DNA from: an uncultured Clostridia bacterium
GTDB taxonomy: Bacteria > Bacillota > Clostridia > TANB77 > CAG-508
NCBI GenBank assembly: GCA_934155265.1
Contig: CAKPGU010000001.1
Location: forward strand, 93,252 to 157,251
Direction of reading: 5' to 3'
DNA: 64,000 bases
The position numbers and the translations under genes are program-made. Below are positions 1 to 9,363 of this stretch, one piece after another (position 1 is the stretch's first letter; each line of letters starts with the position of its first letter). The notes below the pieces were generated by a model. It was not told where the DNA came from. It did not search any database and was given only the letters and a program-made list of their open reading frames with translations.

Positions 1-644
1 ACTATATATTTATGATTTTTTTGTTCATTAAATCTTCCAATATGTACTATACAGTATTCGTCTTTTATATTTAACTTTTTTCTATATTTTTCTCTTATTT
101 CCTTATTATATTTGTATAGTTTAATATCAACCGCATTATGTATTATGTAATAATGCCTTTTATTAAATAAATATTTACCAGCATAATCTGAACAAGCAAA
201 ATATATGTTTGATGACATTACCGCTAGTTTCTTAGATACTTCATATAATATGTTTTTTATTCCCCACAAGCTTTTATTGGGAGTATTATGACTATGTAAT
301 ATTCTATGTTTCACTCCCATTTTTTTTGCTTCTATAAAGTAAAAAAAAGCTGTGTATAAAATATTAGAATATATTATATCATATTTTTCTTCTTCCAAAA
401 TCTTTTTAAAATTTTTCTTTTCATTAATAAATGTATTTAGTTTTATCCTTTTTCCAATAAATATTCTATCATTATTTTTATTTATACAGTTCTTATATTC
501 ATCCAATATATTATCATCTGTTATATAAAAGTCAAATTCAAAATAATCATGATTTATTCTACTATAATAATTCATAATGTATGTTGAGATTCCATTACAT
601 TTATCTAATGAATTTAAAAGACATAAAATCTTAATTTTTTTCAT
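1..644 (-). CDS. GT4-family glycosyltransferase, partial (runs off left edge)
   Basis: N-terminal ~214 residues of a GT-B fold, family 4 glycosyltransferase, starting MKKIKILCLLNSLDKCNGIS and leaving the window at position 1. Family-typical segments are the Gly-rich N-terminal strand-loop (NGISTYIMNYY), a mid-domain HRILHSHNTP segment, ACSDYAGKYLF, the inter-domain IHNAVD and the start of the nucleotide-sugar domain (HIGRFNEQKNH). It would transfer a sugar from a nucleotide-sugar donor to a lipid-linked glycan on the inner face of the membrane. The start overlaps the end of the DUF1919 gene by 14 bases, so it belongs to the same leftward exopolysaccharide operon. Donor and acceptor cannot be inferred. 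The one or two CGG trinucleotides in it are out of frame. Confidence 0.85.
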   Translation of the reverse strand, partial: MKKIKILCLLNSLDKCNGISTYIMNYYSRINHDYFEFDFYITDDNILDEYKNCINKNNDRIFIGKRIKLNTFINEKKNFKKILEEEKYDIIYSNILYTAFFYFIEAKKMGVKHRILHSHNTPNKSLWGIKNILYEVSKKLAVMSSNIYFACSDYAGKYLFNKRHYYIIHNAVDIKLYKYNKEIREKYRKKLNIKDEYCIVHIGRFNEQKNHKYI

Positions 645-1294
645 ACCTATCCCCTATTTCATTGATATATTCATACATATTAAATTGAGTTTTATAATCA
701 TTTTCTCTTGTATCACTAAGCACATATTCATAATTTTCGAACTGCTTTAACTGTACTGTATTAAATTCAGGATATCTTTTTGCAGTAAAACATATCTTGT
801 TATTTGCCGGAAACTCATTAAAAGCTTTTAGATGCTTATATTCGCAAAGATTCTGATCGTTAAACTTAAAAATTATAAATTTTCTATTTATTCTTTTTTT
901 TCTTCTGTTCCATTTTTCTGTTGCCTGTTCAATATTGTCATAATGTAGAAAAAATACTTCTAAATCATCTATCTTTCCTATAATACCATTGTATTGTATC
1001 TTCAATAAATGTTGTTTGTACTTTGATTCTTCTATTTTTATTTCATTTATTTCATCTATGTTCATATAATAATCAAAATTATAAATAAATTTAATATATT
1101 CTTCTGCCATAAAAAACAAACCACATGTTGGGCTCAAATATTTCATTGCATTATTTCTATAAAATATCCCGTCCAAAACAATTATTAGATATTATTGTAA
1201 AATTATAATATTTTAAATTTTTTCTTTTTAATTTTCCTGTCACTTTAAAATATATGCTTTTTATTTTTTCCTTAAATTCTTTATTATCTTTCAT
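631..1294 (-). CDS. DUF1919 exopolysaccharide protein, read through a +1 shift at in-frame CGG
   Basis: The gene starts at ATG 1294, overlapping the upstream GT2 stop by 11 bases. The first 41 codons give an N-terminus ending FTIISNNCFG, then an in-frame CGG (1171-1169), and the zero frame stops a few codons later. Moving +1 at CGG joins it to a second frame that continues IFYRNNAMKYLSPT, then GLFFMAEEYIKF, and runs to the stop at 631. The joined product is about 220 residues, the usual DUF1919 size, and contains the characteristic NNCxG(G) and SPTxGLFF blocks in order. DUF1919 proteins occur in capsule and exopolysaccharide loci; their reaction is not settled. Without the shift only a 40-odd residue stub is made. 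A plain frameshift mutation is the alternative, but five other genes here shift at the same codon. Confidence 0.7.
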
Positions 1295-2255
1295 TAATTT
1301 TTCTCCTATATTTTTTTACTCCTATACTGGCTTTTGGAACATATATTTTTATCATAATTTTAATTTTTAATAAAAATCCAATAGAATTATTTTTGAAAAT
1401 TTCTTTCTTTAATGCTTTAATCTTTTTCAAAGTTTCACTTTCTTTACTTTTTTTCTTTGCCAAATAACATCTTTCTCTATAATCTAGTAATATATACAAA
1501 TAATAAAATTTCCAATTATTAATTTGTTTCTCAGTCCTTAAAATATCTAAATTTTCAACATATTTTTCTAATTCAAATATATTACTCCAATTTTCAATAT
1601 TTAAAGTATTATACGAACTGTTTGAATGTTGAACATAATTGTATATTGGAGTAAAATCATACCAGCCCCCATCTTTACTGTTCTTTACATAATTTAAATT
1701 AAATAATAGATCTTCACATATATTTTGATTTACTAAAAATGTTAAATTATTTTCTTTTATTATTTTAGTTTTGTACAACTTATTCCAGCAAAATGCACAA
1801 AATTCATTTCTTAAAAAAATTCTTTCTATAATACTTTCCTTGTCCAAATACACTCTTTGATTTGTTTCTTTTTTTTCTTTTATTAAACTATTATTTACAA
1901 TATAAAAATTTCCGATAGATATATCACCTTTATCCTGAACTCCACACAATAATTTTTCAATAAAATTTTGTTCAACAAAATCATCAGAATCAATAAAGCT
2001 TATAAAGTCACCAGTTGCTATATCAATGCCTTTATTTCTAGCATAAGATACTCCCTTTCTTTTTTCTTTTTCTATTTTTATTCTGTTATCAATTTTAGCG
2101 TATTTTTCTACAATTTTAATTGAGCTATCATTTGAATTATTATCAATACATATTATTTCAATCTCTTTATAGCTTTGATTTATAATACTTTTTAAGCATT
2201 TTTCAATATAATTTTCTGCATTATATATTGGTATTATAATACTTACTTTATTCAT
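1284..2255 (-). CDS. Family 2 glycosyltransferase
   Basis: A 323-residue GT-A glycosyltransferase. The N-terminus shows VSIIIPIYNAENYIEKCLKS and the nucleotide-binding IDNNSNDSS; the metal-binding DxD-type motif is FIDSDDFVEQ near residue 95. It likely adds a sugar to a lipid-linked exopolysaccharide repeat unit at the cytoplasmic membrane. I chose ATG 2255 because the fold starts there (MNKVSIIIP) and a GGAG lies about 7 bases upstream; a longer in-frame extension reaching 2369 overlaps the previous gene and is not family-like. It overlaps the upstream GT4 stop by 8 bases and its own stop overlaps the DUF1919 start, so translation is probably coupled along the operon. The C-terminus ends in a basic helix, common in membrane-associated members. 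Confidence 0.88.
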   Translation of the reverse strand: MNKVSIIIPIYNAENYIEKCLKSIINQSYKEIEIICIDNNSNDSSIKIVEKYAKIDNRIKIEKEKRKGVSYARNKGIDIATGDFISFIDSDDFVEQNFIEKLLCGVQDKGDISIGNFYIVNNSLIKEKKETNQRVYLDKESIIERIFLRNEFCAFCWNKLYKTKIIKENNLTFLVNQNICEDLLFNLNYVKNSKDGGWYDFTPIYNYVQHSNSSYNTLNIENWSNIFELEKYVENLDILRTEKQINNWKFYYLYILLDYRERCYLAKKKSKESETLKKIKALKKEIFKNNSIGFLLKIKIMIKIYVPKASIGVKKYRRKINER

Positions 2256-3456
2256 TTTCATTCTCCATACCTTTATAATACTCCAAAAGATTTTGTATGT
2301 AGTTTTTATTATATTTTTCATGAAAAAAAATATAAGCATTTTCTCCGATTTTTCTACATATTTCATCATTCTGTAACTTTTTTAAGTCCTCTACCAACTC
2401 TTCATGTTTTTCATATAAATATCCATTATTATTTACAATGTATTCTTTTGCAGCACATTTCTCATTTATTATGCAAGGAATTCCATATGACATAGCTTCA
2501 AGAGGTGTAAGTGGAGCCCCTTCATACCACAAACTTGGAAATACCAATCCTCTTGAATGTTTCATATATTTTTTTACATCATCTTTATTTTTCCATCCTG
2601 TAAACTCAATATTACTATACCTTTCTTCTAATTTTGTTCTCTCACTACCTTCGCCAACTACAATTCCTCTAACACCAGCTTCAGTTATGGCTTTACAAAA
2701 TTCTTCTACTCCTTTTTCCTTCGTAACTCTCCCTACATATAAATAATATTTATTTTTTGATGAATCTGATTTAATATCCTCACCTTCATAATCAATTGGA
2801 TTATTTATTTTTTTTATTGTTATTTGTGGGTTTAATGTTTTTTTCAAAATTTCTATATTTAAATTAGAAATTCCAATAACATATTTTATTTTTTGTGGAA
2901 CCTTAACAATTTTATTTTGTATAAATTGTCTTATTACTCTATAAAGTTTAAAAGCATAGTTTCTCGAATCACAATTACATTTAATACATTTCCAACTTAA
3001 CGGCTTTAACTTACATATATTATTTGAATTATAATTGAAATAGCCTCCATTGGGACATGCAGTAAAATAGTCATGCAAAGTTAGAACTACCCTAAAATCC
3101 AATTTAAATGCAATATCAAAAATACTGCTTGATAAGGCTTTTGTCCAGCCATGTACATGTATTATTGTTTCACTTTTGTCTAATTTCATTAATAAATCTT
3201 TTAAAGTTTTTTTGGCTTTTAAATTATAAATACCATTTACTATTCCTTTTAATTTATTTTTTTCTTTTAAAGCCTCTTTTTGATTTGTTGTTACATATGT
3301 TATTCCATCTATTTCACTTTCTTTATTGTTAACAGCTGAAAAGAAATAGACATTTAATTTTTCATTTTGGAGTAATTTTGCTGTATCTATTGCAACTTTA
3401 CTTGCTCCACCTTGTATATAATTAAAATCATTAACAATAATAATGTTTTTTAACAT
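2248..3456 (-). CDS. GT4-family glycosyltransferase
   Basis: A full-length (402 aa) GT-B glycosyltransferase. The N-terminal domain has the donor/acceptor loop FNYIQGGASKVAID, then HVHGWTKA and LTLHDYFTACPNGGYFNY, followed by a Cys-rich stretch around residues 145-165 (CxxxxxxxxCxxCxC) seen in a subgroup of EPS glycosyltransferases. The C-terminal domain has YVGRVTKEKGVEEF, GEGSER, and the catalytic E-x7-E region SLWYEGAPLTPLEAMSYG. It would elongate the lipid-linked repeat unit from a nucleotide sugar. The gene starts 7 bases inside the end of the Wzy frame and overlaps the next GT2, consistent with one transcript. Specificity unknown. Confidence 0.88.
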   Translation of the reverse strand: MLKNIIIVNDFNYIQGGASKVAIDTAKLLQNEKLNVYFFSAVNNKESEIDGITYVTTNQKEALKEKNKLKGIVNGIYNLKAKKTLKDLLMKLDKSETIIHVHGWTKALSSSIFDIAFKLDFRVVLTLHDYFTACPNGGYFNYNSNNICKLKPLSWKCIKCNCDSRNYAFKLYRVIRQFIQNKIVKVPQKIKYVIGISNLNIEILKKTLNPQITIKKINNPIDYEGEDIKSDSSKNKYYLYVGRVTKEKGVEEFCKAITEAGVRGIVVGEGSERTKLEERYSNIEFTGWKNKDDVKKYMKHSRGLVFPSLWYEGAPLTPLEAMSYGIPCIINEKCAAKEYIVNNNGYLYEKHEELVEDLKKLQNDEICRKIGENAYIFFHEKYNKNYIQNLLEYYKGMENENE

Positions 3457-4755
3457 TTTTCCTCTTCCTCTTTTATATCTTCATATGAGTATGTTGCTCC
3501 TAACATGAACCAAAATATCATCATTACTTTTGATGCTTCAAATAAGTCTATCAATGTAGCTCCGACAATAAGTGTTATAAAACTATATTTCATAATTTTG
3601 TTTACCATTCTTCTTCCTTTTAGAGACCTATATATTTGATATAACAATATACACCATAATGTTATTCCTAAAATTCCTGATTCACTTAATATTCTTATAT
3701 AATTTCCATCTGCTGCACTTCCAGAAATTGAAACACCTAATCCTAAAAATGGATACTTTATTAAACCATCTATCATTTGCATCCAATGACTTACTCTTAA
3801 ATACAAGCTTGCATCCATTCCTAAATTTTCTATTTGATTAAGTGTATATGTTGAATCTCCATACCAATTATCAAATAAAATATATTTCTCAAAATTTTTA
3901 TTTTTCCATGTTATTTCAAATATATTTTTTACACTTGCAACATTTATTTGTTCAAATCTTGACAAATCAATATTGTTAAATGGATTTAACAATATTATTA
4001 TTCCTCCAAATAAAAGTACAGTTAAAATGCTTATTACAATTTTTTGAATATTTTCTCTATGTGTTTTAAAAAATATAATTCCTATAATACAAATTGCTAT
4101 TATTAAAGATGTTCTTGATTCTGTTTTATATATACAGAATAACATTATTGTACTTATAATAAAATACTTTAATTTTTTTCTATTTGTTTCAAAAAAAAGC
4201 TCTAAATATATTGGTAATATTAATAATAAAAATGCTGAAAACTCATATGCACCATTGAATGTTGAACTAATTCTTCCTTGAGTTAATCCATCTTTAGCAA
4301 TTCCACTATTAAATGATCCCATTAATCCGAATAATTTGTAGTATAGAAAGGCCAAAATGGATATATATTATATAATTAATTTTAGGCAATATTTTATATA
4401 AATCCTTTATTTTTTTCATATAATTATATCCAATATAAATCATACAAAAATATTCTATTTTTCTTATTAAATACAATCCACCAACCAGAGGATTTATCCA
4501 GCCTTTTATTGTTCCAAAAAAAGTTGAGCAAATACATATCATTATATATACACTAAAAATTTTTTTTATCTTATTTAATTTTTTACAATTTATTTTCTTC
4601 CCATTTTTAAACCTTGACATTATTTCAAGCACAATATATATAAGTATTAATATATCTTCTATTCTAATTCCAGTAGAACTTCCTCCTACCTTAATAAGAT
4701 TTATTTTTGGTAATATTGTAATACACAATAGTAAAATATTCGTATAAATTATCAT
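3450..4755 (-). CDS. wzy: Wzy/O-antigen ligase-type polymerase, read through a +1 shift at in-frame CGG
   Basis: A multi-pass membrane protein split over two frames. The first 142 codons (from ATG 4755, overlapping the upstream stop as ATGA) contain hydrophobic helices and RIEDILILIYI and RKIEYFCMIYIGYNY segments, then reach CGG (4329-4327) and would end six codons later. Moving +1 there joins LMGSFNSGIAKDG, then LTQGRISSTFNGAYEF, and the remaining helices, ending at 3450 after 434 residues, the normal size for this family. The QGRISSTFNGxYE segment and the large periplasmic loop before HWMQMIDGLIKYPFLGLG are typical of the O-antigen ligase/polymerase superfamily. Role: polymerises flipped repeat units on the outer membrane face. 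It is the only candidate polymerase in the visible operon, so losing it should abolish the polymer. Confidence 0.75.
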
Positions 4756-5600
4756 TTAATTATCTTCCCCATTTTCATTCCAATAAATCTAGCAGTCATA
4801 TTTGGAATATATTTTTTCAATACTTCCCAATTTTTATCTTGCATAGCTCTTCTAAAAATATATATAGCCATACTTCCGCCTGCTTTGTTTACTTTATACT
4901 TATTTAAATAATTATTTTCTTTTAAAAATTTTCCTGTATCTTTATATCTATTATAATACTGTTTTAAAGTAAACTGATGTGAATGTACAACTTCAGAATC
5001 CGCACAATATTTTATTTTATACCCCATAGTAATTAATTTATATGCTATGTACATATCTTCATTTATTACTAAATCTTTATTATCATATCCATTTATTTTC
5101 ACAAATACATCTCTTCTTATTGCTGATGATGCATCAGAAAAAAAGAATGTTTTCAAGCCTAATTCGTTGATGTCTTCATTTGAAACAATCCTTGATTCTT
5201 TTGGATAATTATTTTCCCTTGTATATTTCTCAATAGTATTATCATAACATAGTTGCCTACTATAACATGCTTCAACCTTACCATTTTCTATATCTTTTAT
5301 TAAATTACAAAGCCAATCATTTCTTTCAATTTTAATGTCCTGTGTAATAAATACTACAATATCTGCTTTACTTTGAAATGCAGTTTTTTCTCTTGTTAAA
5401 CTGTGTGAAAATTCTTCCTTTTTTATTTTTTCATATTTGATATTTAAACTTTCTAATTTATTTTCTGTATTATCATTGCTTTCTGTTAGAACATATTTAA
5501 TTTCATTAATTTTCACATCTTTTTGTAACAATAATGATTTATGTAATCTTTCTATATCATTTTCTGCTTTATATAATGGACAAATTATATCAACTGTCAT
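4752..5600 (-). CDS. Family 2 glycosyltransferase, rhamnosyltransferase-like
   Basis: 282 residues, GT-A fold. It opens with VDIICPLYKAENDIERLHKS, carries FITQDIKIERNDWL at the metal-binding position and has the downstream acceptor region SDASSAIRRDVFVKINGYD and NEDMYIAYKLITMGYK, the pattern of RfbN-like rhamnosyltransferases, followed by VVHSHQFTLKQYYNRYKD. It would transfer a sugar, perhaps rhamnose, to the growing lipid-linked unit. The gene starts one base after the sugar-transferase stop and overlaps wzy by four bases, so it sits second in the assembly order. The rhamnose call rests on family resemblance only. Confidence 0.85.
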   Translation of the reverse strand: MTVDIICPLYKAENDIERLHKSLLLQKDVKINEIKYVLTESNDNTENKLESLNIKYEKIKKEEFSHSLTREKTAFQSKADIVVFITQDIKIERNDWLCNLIKDIENGKVEACYSRQLCYDNTIEKYTRENNYPKESRIVSNEDINELGLKTFFFSDASSAIRRDVFVKINGYDNKDLVINEDMYIAYKLITMGYKIKYCADSEVVHSHQFTLKQYYNRYKDTGKFLKENNYLNKYKVNKAGGSMAIYIFRRAMQDKNWEVLKKYIPNMTARFIGMKMGKIIK

Positions 5601-5601
5601 A

Positions 5602-6300
5602 TTAGACTGCTCCCTTTCTTCTAACTACTGCTTCAATTGTTTTAAAAAAAACCATAACATCCATTTTTAAAGATAAATTATCTATGTAATACAATTCCAT
5701 TTGCATACGTTGTTCATAACTTGTACAGCTTCTACCATTAGCTGCCCAATATCCTGTAAGTCCAGGAGTAACACTTAAAAATTTTTTTATGTTAGTACCA
5801 TATTTTTTTAATTCATTTGCTACAACTGGTCTTGGACCAATAATAGCTAAATCACCTTTTATAATATTAATAAGTTGTGGTAATTCATCTAAACTTGTCT
5901 TCCTTAAGAATTTTCCAACTTTAGTAATTCTAGGATCATCTGACAATTTATAATTTTCCTCATATTCTTTCATTTGCTCTGGAGTAAATTTTTGTATTAA
6001 ATCTTCTGCGTTCTCAACCATAGATCTAAATTTATATATTTTGATAATTTTTCCATCTTTACCAATTCTGGTATGTTTAAAAAGTATTGGGCCTTTTGAT
6101 TCTAACTTTATTGCTAAAGATATTATTGCAAAGGCAGGAAATAATCCTATCAATAAAATAAAAGATAAAATTATATCTGTTATTCTTTTAAAAAATTTAT
6201 ATGGTATATATACTTTTTTTAGTTTTTTGTATCCTTCTATTGGTAACTTAAGAGCTGATACATTTCCCGCAACCTTTTCACTTGACATATCAACATTCAC
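5602..6300 (-). CDS. Polyprenyl-phosphate initiating sugar transferase
   Basis: A bacterial sugar transferase (PF02397 type) that transfers a sugar-1-phosphate to undecaprenyl phosphate to start the repeat unit. It has one N-terminal reentrant/membrane helix (KRITDIILSFILLIGLFPAF) and the conserved catalytic blocks FKHTRIGKDGKIIKIYKFRSM, LDELPQLINIIKGDLAIIGPRP and TPGLTGYWAANGRS. I chose the GTG at 6300, eight bases after AGGAGGGG, giving 232 residues; an ATG four codons later is the alternative, and a further upstream in-frame start at 6336 lacks such a site. First enzyme of the pathway in gene order, directly downstream of the VanZ-like gene. Confidence 0.88.
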   Translation of the reverse strand: MNVDMSSEKVAGNVSALKLPIEGYKKLKKVYIPYKFFKRITDIILSFILLIGLFPAFAIISLAIKLESKGPILFKHTRIGKDGKIIKIYKFRSMVENAEDLIQKFTPEQMKEYEENYKLSDDPRITKVGKFLRKTSLDELPQLINIIKGDLAIIGPRPVVANELKKYGTNIKKFLSVTPGLTGYWAANGRSCTSYEQRMQMELYYIDNLSLKMDVMVFFKTIEAVVRRKGAV

Positions 6301-6332
6301 TTTTGTTTCCCCTCCTAAATTCAGTTTATAAA

Positions 6333-6818
6333 TCAAACTGCTTTATCCTTGCGTCTTTCTATATTTTTCCTAATCACCACATATATAGCAATTCCTGTAA
6401 TAACACCCAATGTATCTATACTCACGTCAAAAACTCTTGCGCTTCTTCCAGGCATAAAAAATTGGTGCATTTCATCGGTAATAGCATAGCCTGCCCCAAA
6501 AGCTATACTATAAAGTACTTTTTCTTTTGTTTTCAAGTTTGTTGTATATGCATAATTCATTATTAAAAATCCACCTACAGTGTAAATAGTATAATGAGCC
6601 AATTTTCTTACAACCTTTTCTGCTTTTTCAATTACCGACTCATTTTCTTCTATTGTTTTGTCTGATATTGCTTGTACTACCACTACTGTAACTTTTCTAC
6701 TTGTATTACTTGATTTCGTTCCTCCTTGGTTGGAGAATCCAAATACAATTCCCATCCATACTATAATTAATATTATTTTTATTATTTTAATTTGTGTTTT
6801 TTTGTCGAATTTTTTCAT
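6333..6818 (-). CDS. VanZ-like membrane protein
   Basis: 161 residues with four predicted hydrophobic helices: IIKIILIIVWMGIVFGFSN at the N-terminus, HYTIYTVGGFLIMNYAY, VLYSIAFGAGYAITDEMHQF and VFDVSIDTLGVITGIAIYVV. The FSNQ, KxAHxxxY and DExHQFFxPGRxxxxxDVxxDxxG signatures are those of the VanZ/phosphotransbutyrylase-like family, named after a teicoplanin-resistance protein but widespread in polysaccharide loci. The biochemical function is unclear. It lies 32 bases ahead of the sugar transferase and appears to open the exopolysaccharide transcript. Confidence 0.85.
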   Translation of the reverse strand: MKKFDKKTQIKIIKIILIIVWMGIVFGFSNQGGTKSSNTSRKVTVVVVQAISDKTIEENESVIEKAEKVVRKLAHYTIYTVGGFLIMNYAYTTNLKTKEKVLYSIAFGAGYAITDEMHQFFMPGRSARVFDVSIDTLGVITGIAIYVVIRKNIERRKDKAV

Positions 6819-6925
6819 ATCAAATTAACTATATCATTACAATAAAAAAATTACAATACTTTATACAAAAAAGTTTTTTAAATTTGCAATGTAATTTTTG
6901 CCATACCAAAATCTTCTTTATAAAT

Positions 6926-6966
6926 AAAATAGCAAGAATGCTATAATAAACATTCCTGCTATTTTT
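6926..6966 (-). terminator. Rho-independent terminator after hpf
   Basis: Stem AAAATAGCAgGAATG/CATTCtTGCTATTTT with a ten-base loop, followed on the minus strand by a T-rich run. It lies 20 bases past the hpf stop and before the VanZ-like gene, separating the two transcripts. Confidence 0.8.
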
Positions 6967-6984
6967 TAATCTATTCTATTATAA

Positions 6985-7509
6985 TTATGCCTCTGGTTCA
7001 ATCAAACCGAAATTTTTACCATCTTTTAATTTATGAATAACATTTACTTTATTTGTTTCAACATTAACAAATGTAAAGAACATTTGAGAAGGTCTTTCTT
7101 GTAATTTTAATTTTGCATCTTCAGGTGTCATAGGTTTAATTTCATAATATTCTGTTTTTAGAATTTCATCTGTAACCTCATGGACTTTTTCTTCTATGCC
7201 TAATGTTTTTAAGCTAGAATCCTTCATCATTTTTTCTTTTTTTGTTTTGAATTTTCTAATTTGTCCCTCTAAAATATCTATATCTTTATCTATAGATGCA
7301 TATAGATCTTTATCCTCTGTAACTGCTCTAAAAATTTCTCCATTTGCTGACACTTTAATTTCTGCTATTTGTGCTGTCTTTTCTACTCTGATTACAATAT
7401 CAGCTTCTGCATCTTCAAAGTATTTTGCAATTCTGTCCATTTTTCTTTCTACATAATCGTTTATTGCTTCTGTTACCTTTAGTTCCTTTCCTGTTATTTT
7501 TATTTGCAT
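6985..7509 (-). CDS. hpf: Long-form ribosome hibernation promoting factor
   Basis: 174 residues. The N-terminal ~95 residues are the HPF/YfiA fold (MQIKITGKELKVTEAINDYV, EADIVIRVEK, YASIDKDIDILEGQIRKFK), which binds the 30S decoding centre. The C-terminal ~60 residues (EIKPMTPEDAKLKLQE then MFFTFVNVETNKVNVIHKLKDG) are the dimerisation domain that makes the long form pair two 70S ribosomes into 100S in stationary phase. Length and both domains match Firmicutes HPF. Own transcript: a terminator follows it and a good AGGAG precedes the ATG. Active in the cytoplasm. Confidence 0.95.
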   Translation of the reverse strand: MQIKITGKELKVTEAINDYVERKMDRIAKYFEDAEADIVIRVEKTAQIAEIKVSANGEIFRAVTEDKDLYASIDKDIDILEGQIRKFKTKKEKMMKDSSLKTLGIEEKVHEVTDEILKTEYYEIKPMTPEDAKLKLQERPSQMFFTFVNVETNKVNVIHKLKDGKNFGLIEPEA

Positions 7510-7602
7510 AAAAATCGCTCCTTTCTTTTTAGTATGACTTTATTATATCCTTTATTCCCATTTTTGGCAAGTATTTGTCGAAAACTTTTGTATAGTTTAA
7601 TT

Positions 7603-9310
7603 TTAACGGAAGCCTCCGGCCACCTCCGCCTCCTCCGAAGGAACCTCCTCCTCCGCCTCCAGAAGAGAATCCACCTCCTCCAGATGAATAGCTTCCTGCT
7701 CTTGATTTATCAGATATTCCACTATGTGTACTCCTATTTATAAACATAATATAATCATAAGATGTAAAGTTTGATTGAGCAATTATTTCTGGATATATGT
7801 CTTTAAATTGTTTTGCAACTTTTTTTGCTATTCCCATAATTTGTGCAAAAATTAAGTATTCTTCAAATATTTGAACTTCAATTGCTTCTCTTTCTTTAAT
7901 AAGTGTATATTCATTCAAATACCTTTTTAATCCTGCTAGTTCAAGTGCTTCTTGTTTTAGTTCGTGTGTTGCTATATATTTTTTACTTTTAAATACTTTC
8001 ATTCTAACTTCTTCTTTCTCTTCAATTAGGCCTTCTTGTACAAGTTTATTTTTTTCATTTTTTATTATTTTGCCAAACCATGAAAGTATTTTTGAATAAC
8101 TTTTCTCACACCATTTTTCAAATTCTTTGTTTTCTAAATACCCATCTTTACTTGCTTCATATAACATATTAAATAATTCTTTTTCTTTAGATTCAGAAAA
8201 ATTTTCTGGATCAGTTTCAGTTAAAACTATAACTGTATTTTCTTTTTTAAATATTCCTCCAGTTTCTTTTTCCTCTATTCTAATTATTCCATCCTTTAGC
8301 CATTTTAAGATTATCGCACCTAATATATCTGTTTTATTTTTGATTATATTATATTGGTATCCAATATAATATGCTCTATATATGTCTTTTCTACATGGTA
8401 TATCTCTAAAATATGGTACATCTTTTGGAATCTTTTTACCTTCTGTTCCATAATCAAAATCATTTGTAGAACCAATTGTATCTATTTTTATTAATACAAT
8501 TGATCCCAAAAATATAGCTGCTTGAAAGATCACTGCAATAAATCCAATAAGTATAGAAGATGAGCTTGAAGAAAAATCTGTATATTTAGTTGCTCCTTCT
8601 TCTGCCATGTCATAATAATGTTCAAAATCATTATCTAATCTATTCATTGTATTAAATGTTCCTAATGGAAATTTAACCAAAATTGTCATATATTCATCAG
8701 TTGCTAAAGTTCCATCTGATTGCATTTCAATATATCCATCATATACATATGCTGTTCCACCATAATTTCCATATCCCCATACATCTGTTGTATCTGCTAT
8801 ATCAAAATTTGTGTGAATTTTAATATATGCACTTCCTATTGAATTTGAAAATTCATATGGTATTAAAGTCCAATATATCATCTGTGCATCTGATGTTTCT
8901 GAAACAAAATTTGTAATTGTGTATTTTGCAGTATAAGTGTGTGAACCATATTTGCTTATTCCCCAGCATAGTTCAACACCATTCGAAAGTTGATTTATTC
9001 CACTTTTATTTGCTTTACTTTCTAATGTCCCTGATGTATTCCAATATGATAATTGCTCATATTGTGTACTTCCATCCATTACTGTTAAATCTTTTATTAC
9101 TGAATTTCCTAAATTATAATATGGATGATACACTTCTGTACCTTGCGTCACATTACATTTCCATACTTCTGTTACATTGGCATTTCCATTATCATCAACA
9201 AATATGTCCATAGATATGCTTTGTATTGAATTTGCTTCTACTTTATTTCCTATTGAAAATGCGGCAAGTGCAAATAAAAAAATAAATAATATTTTAATTG
9301 TTTTTTTCAC
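7603..9310 (-). CDS. DUF2207 membrane protein, copy 1, ending after a +1 shift at in-frame CGG
   Basis: Signal peptide (KKTIKILFIFLFALAAFSIG), an extracellular beta-rich DUF2207 domain (to ~residue 230), a membrane helix (SILIGFIAVIFQAAIFLGSI), a cytosolic helical region (~290-530) and a Ser/Gly-rich tail. The family normally ends in such a glycine tail. Here the tail reaches GGT GGC then CGG (7618-7616): the zero frame goes on 26 codons to 7529, whereas +1 gives GGC TTC CGT TAA, ending Gly-Phe-Arg at 7603, the same ending as copy 2. I take the shifted end as real. The start is GTG 9310, five bases after AAGGA; the overlapping ATG is followed by a stop. Function of DUF2207 proteins is unknown; presumably envelope-facing. 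Confidence 0.7.
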
Positions 9311-9363
9311 ATGTATCCTTCTTTCTCATATCAAATTATTATTTTCACTAATTTTTAATGTCT

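Noticed and set aside
7529..7602. Zero-frame C-terminal extension of DUF2207 copy 1 (and the similar tail of copy 2 to 9326)
   Set aside because: The two tails are unrelated to each other, whereas the +1 frame gives the same short ending in both.
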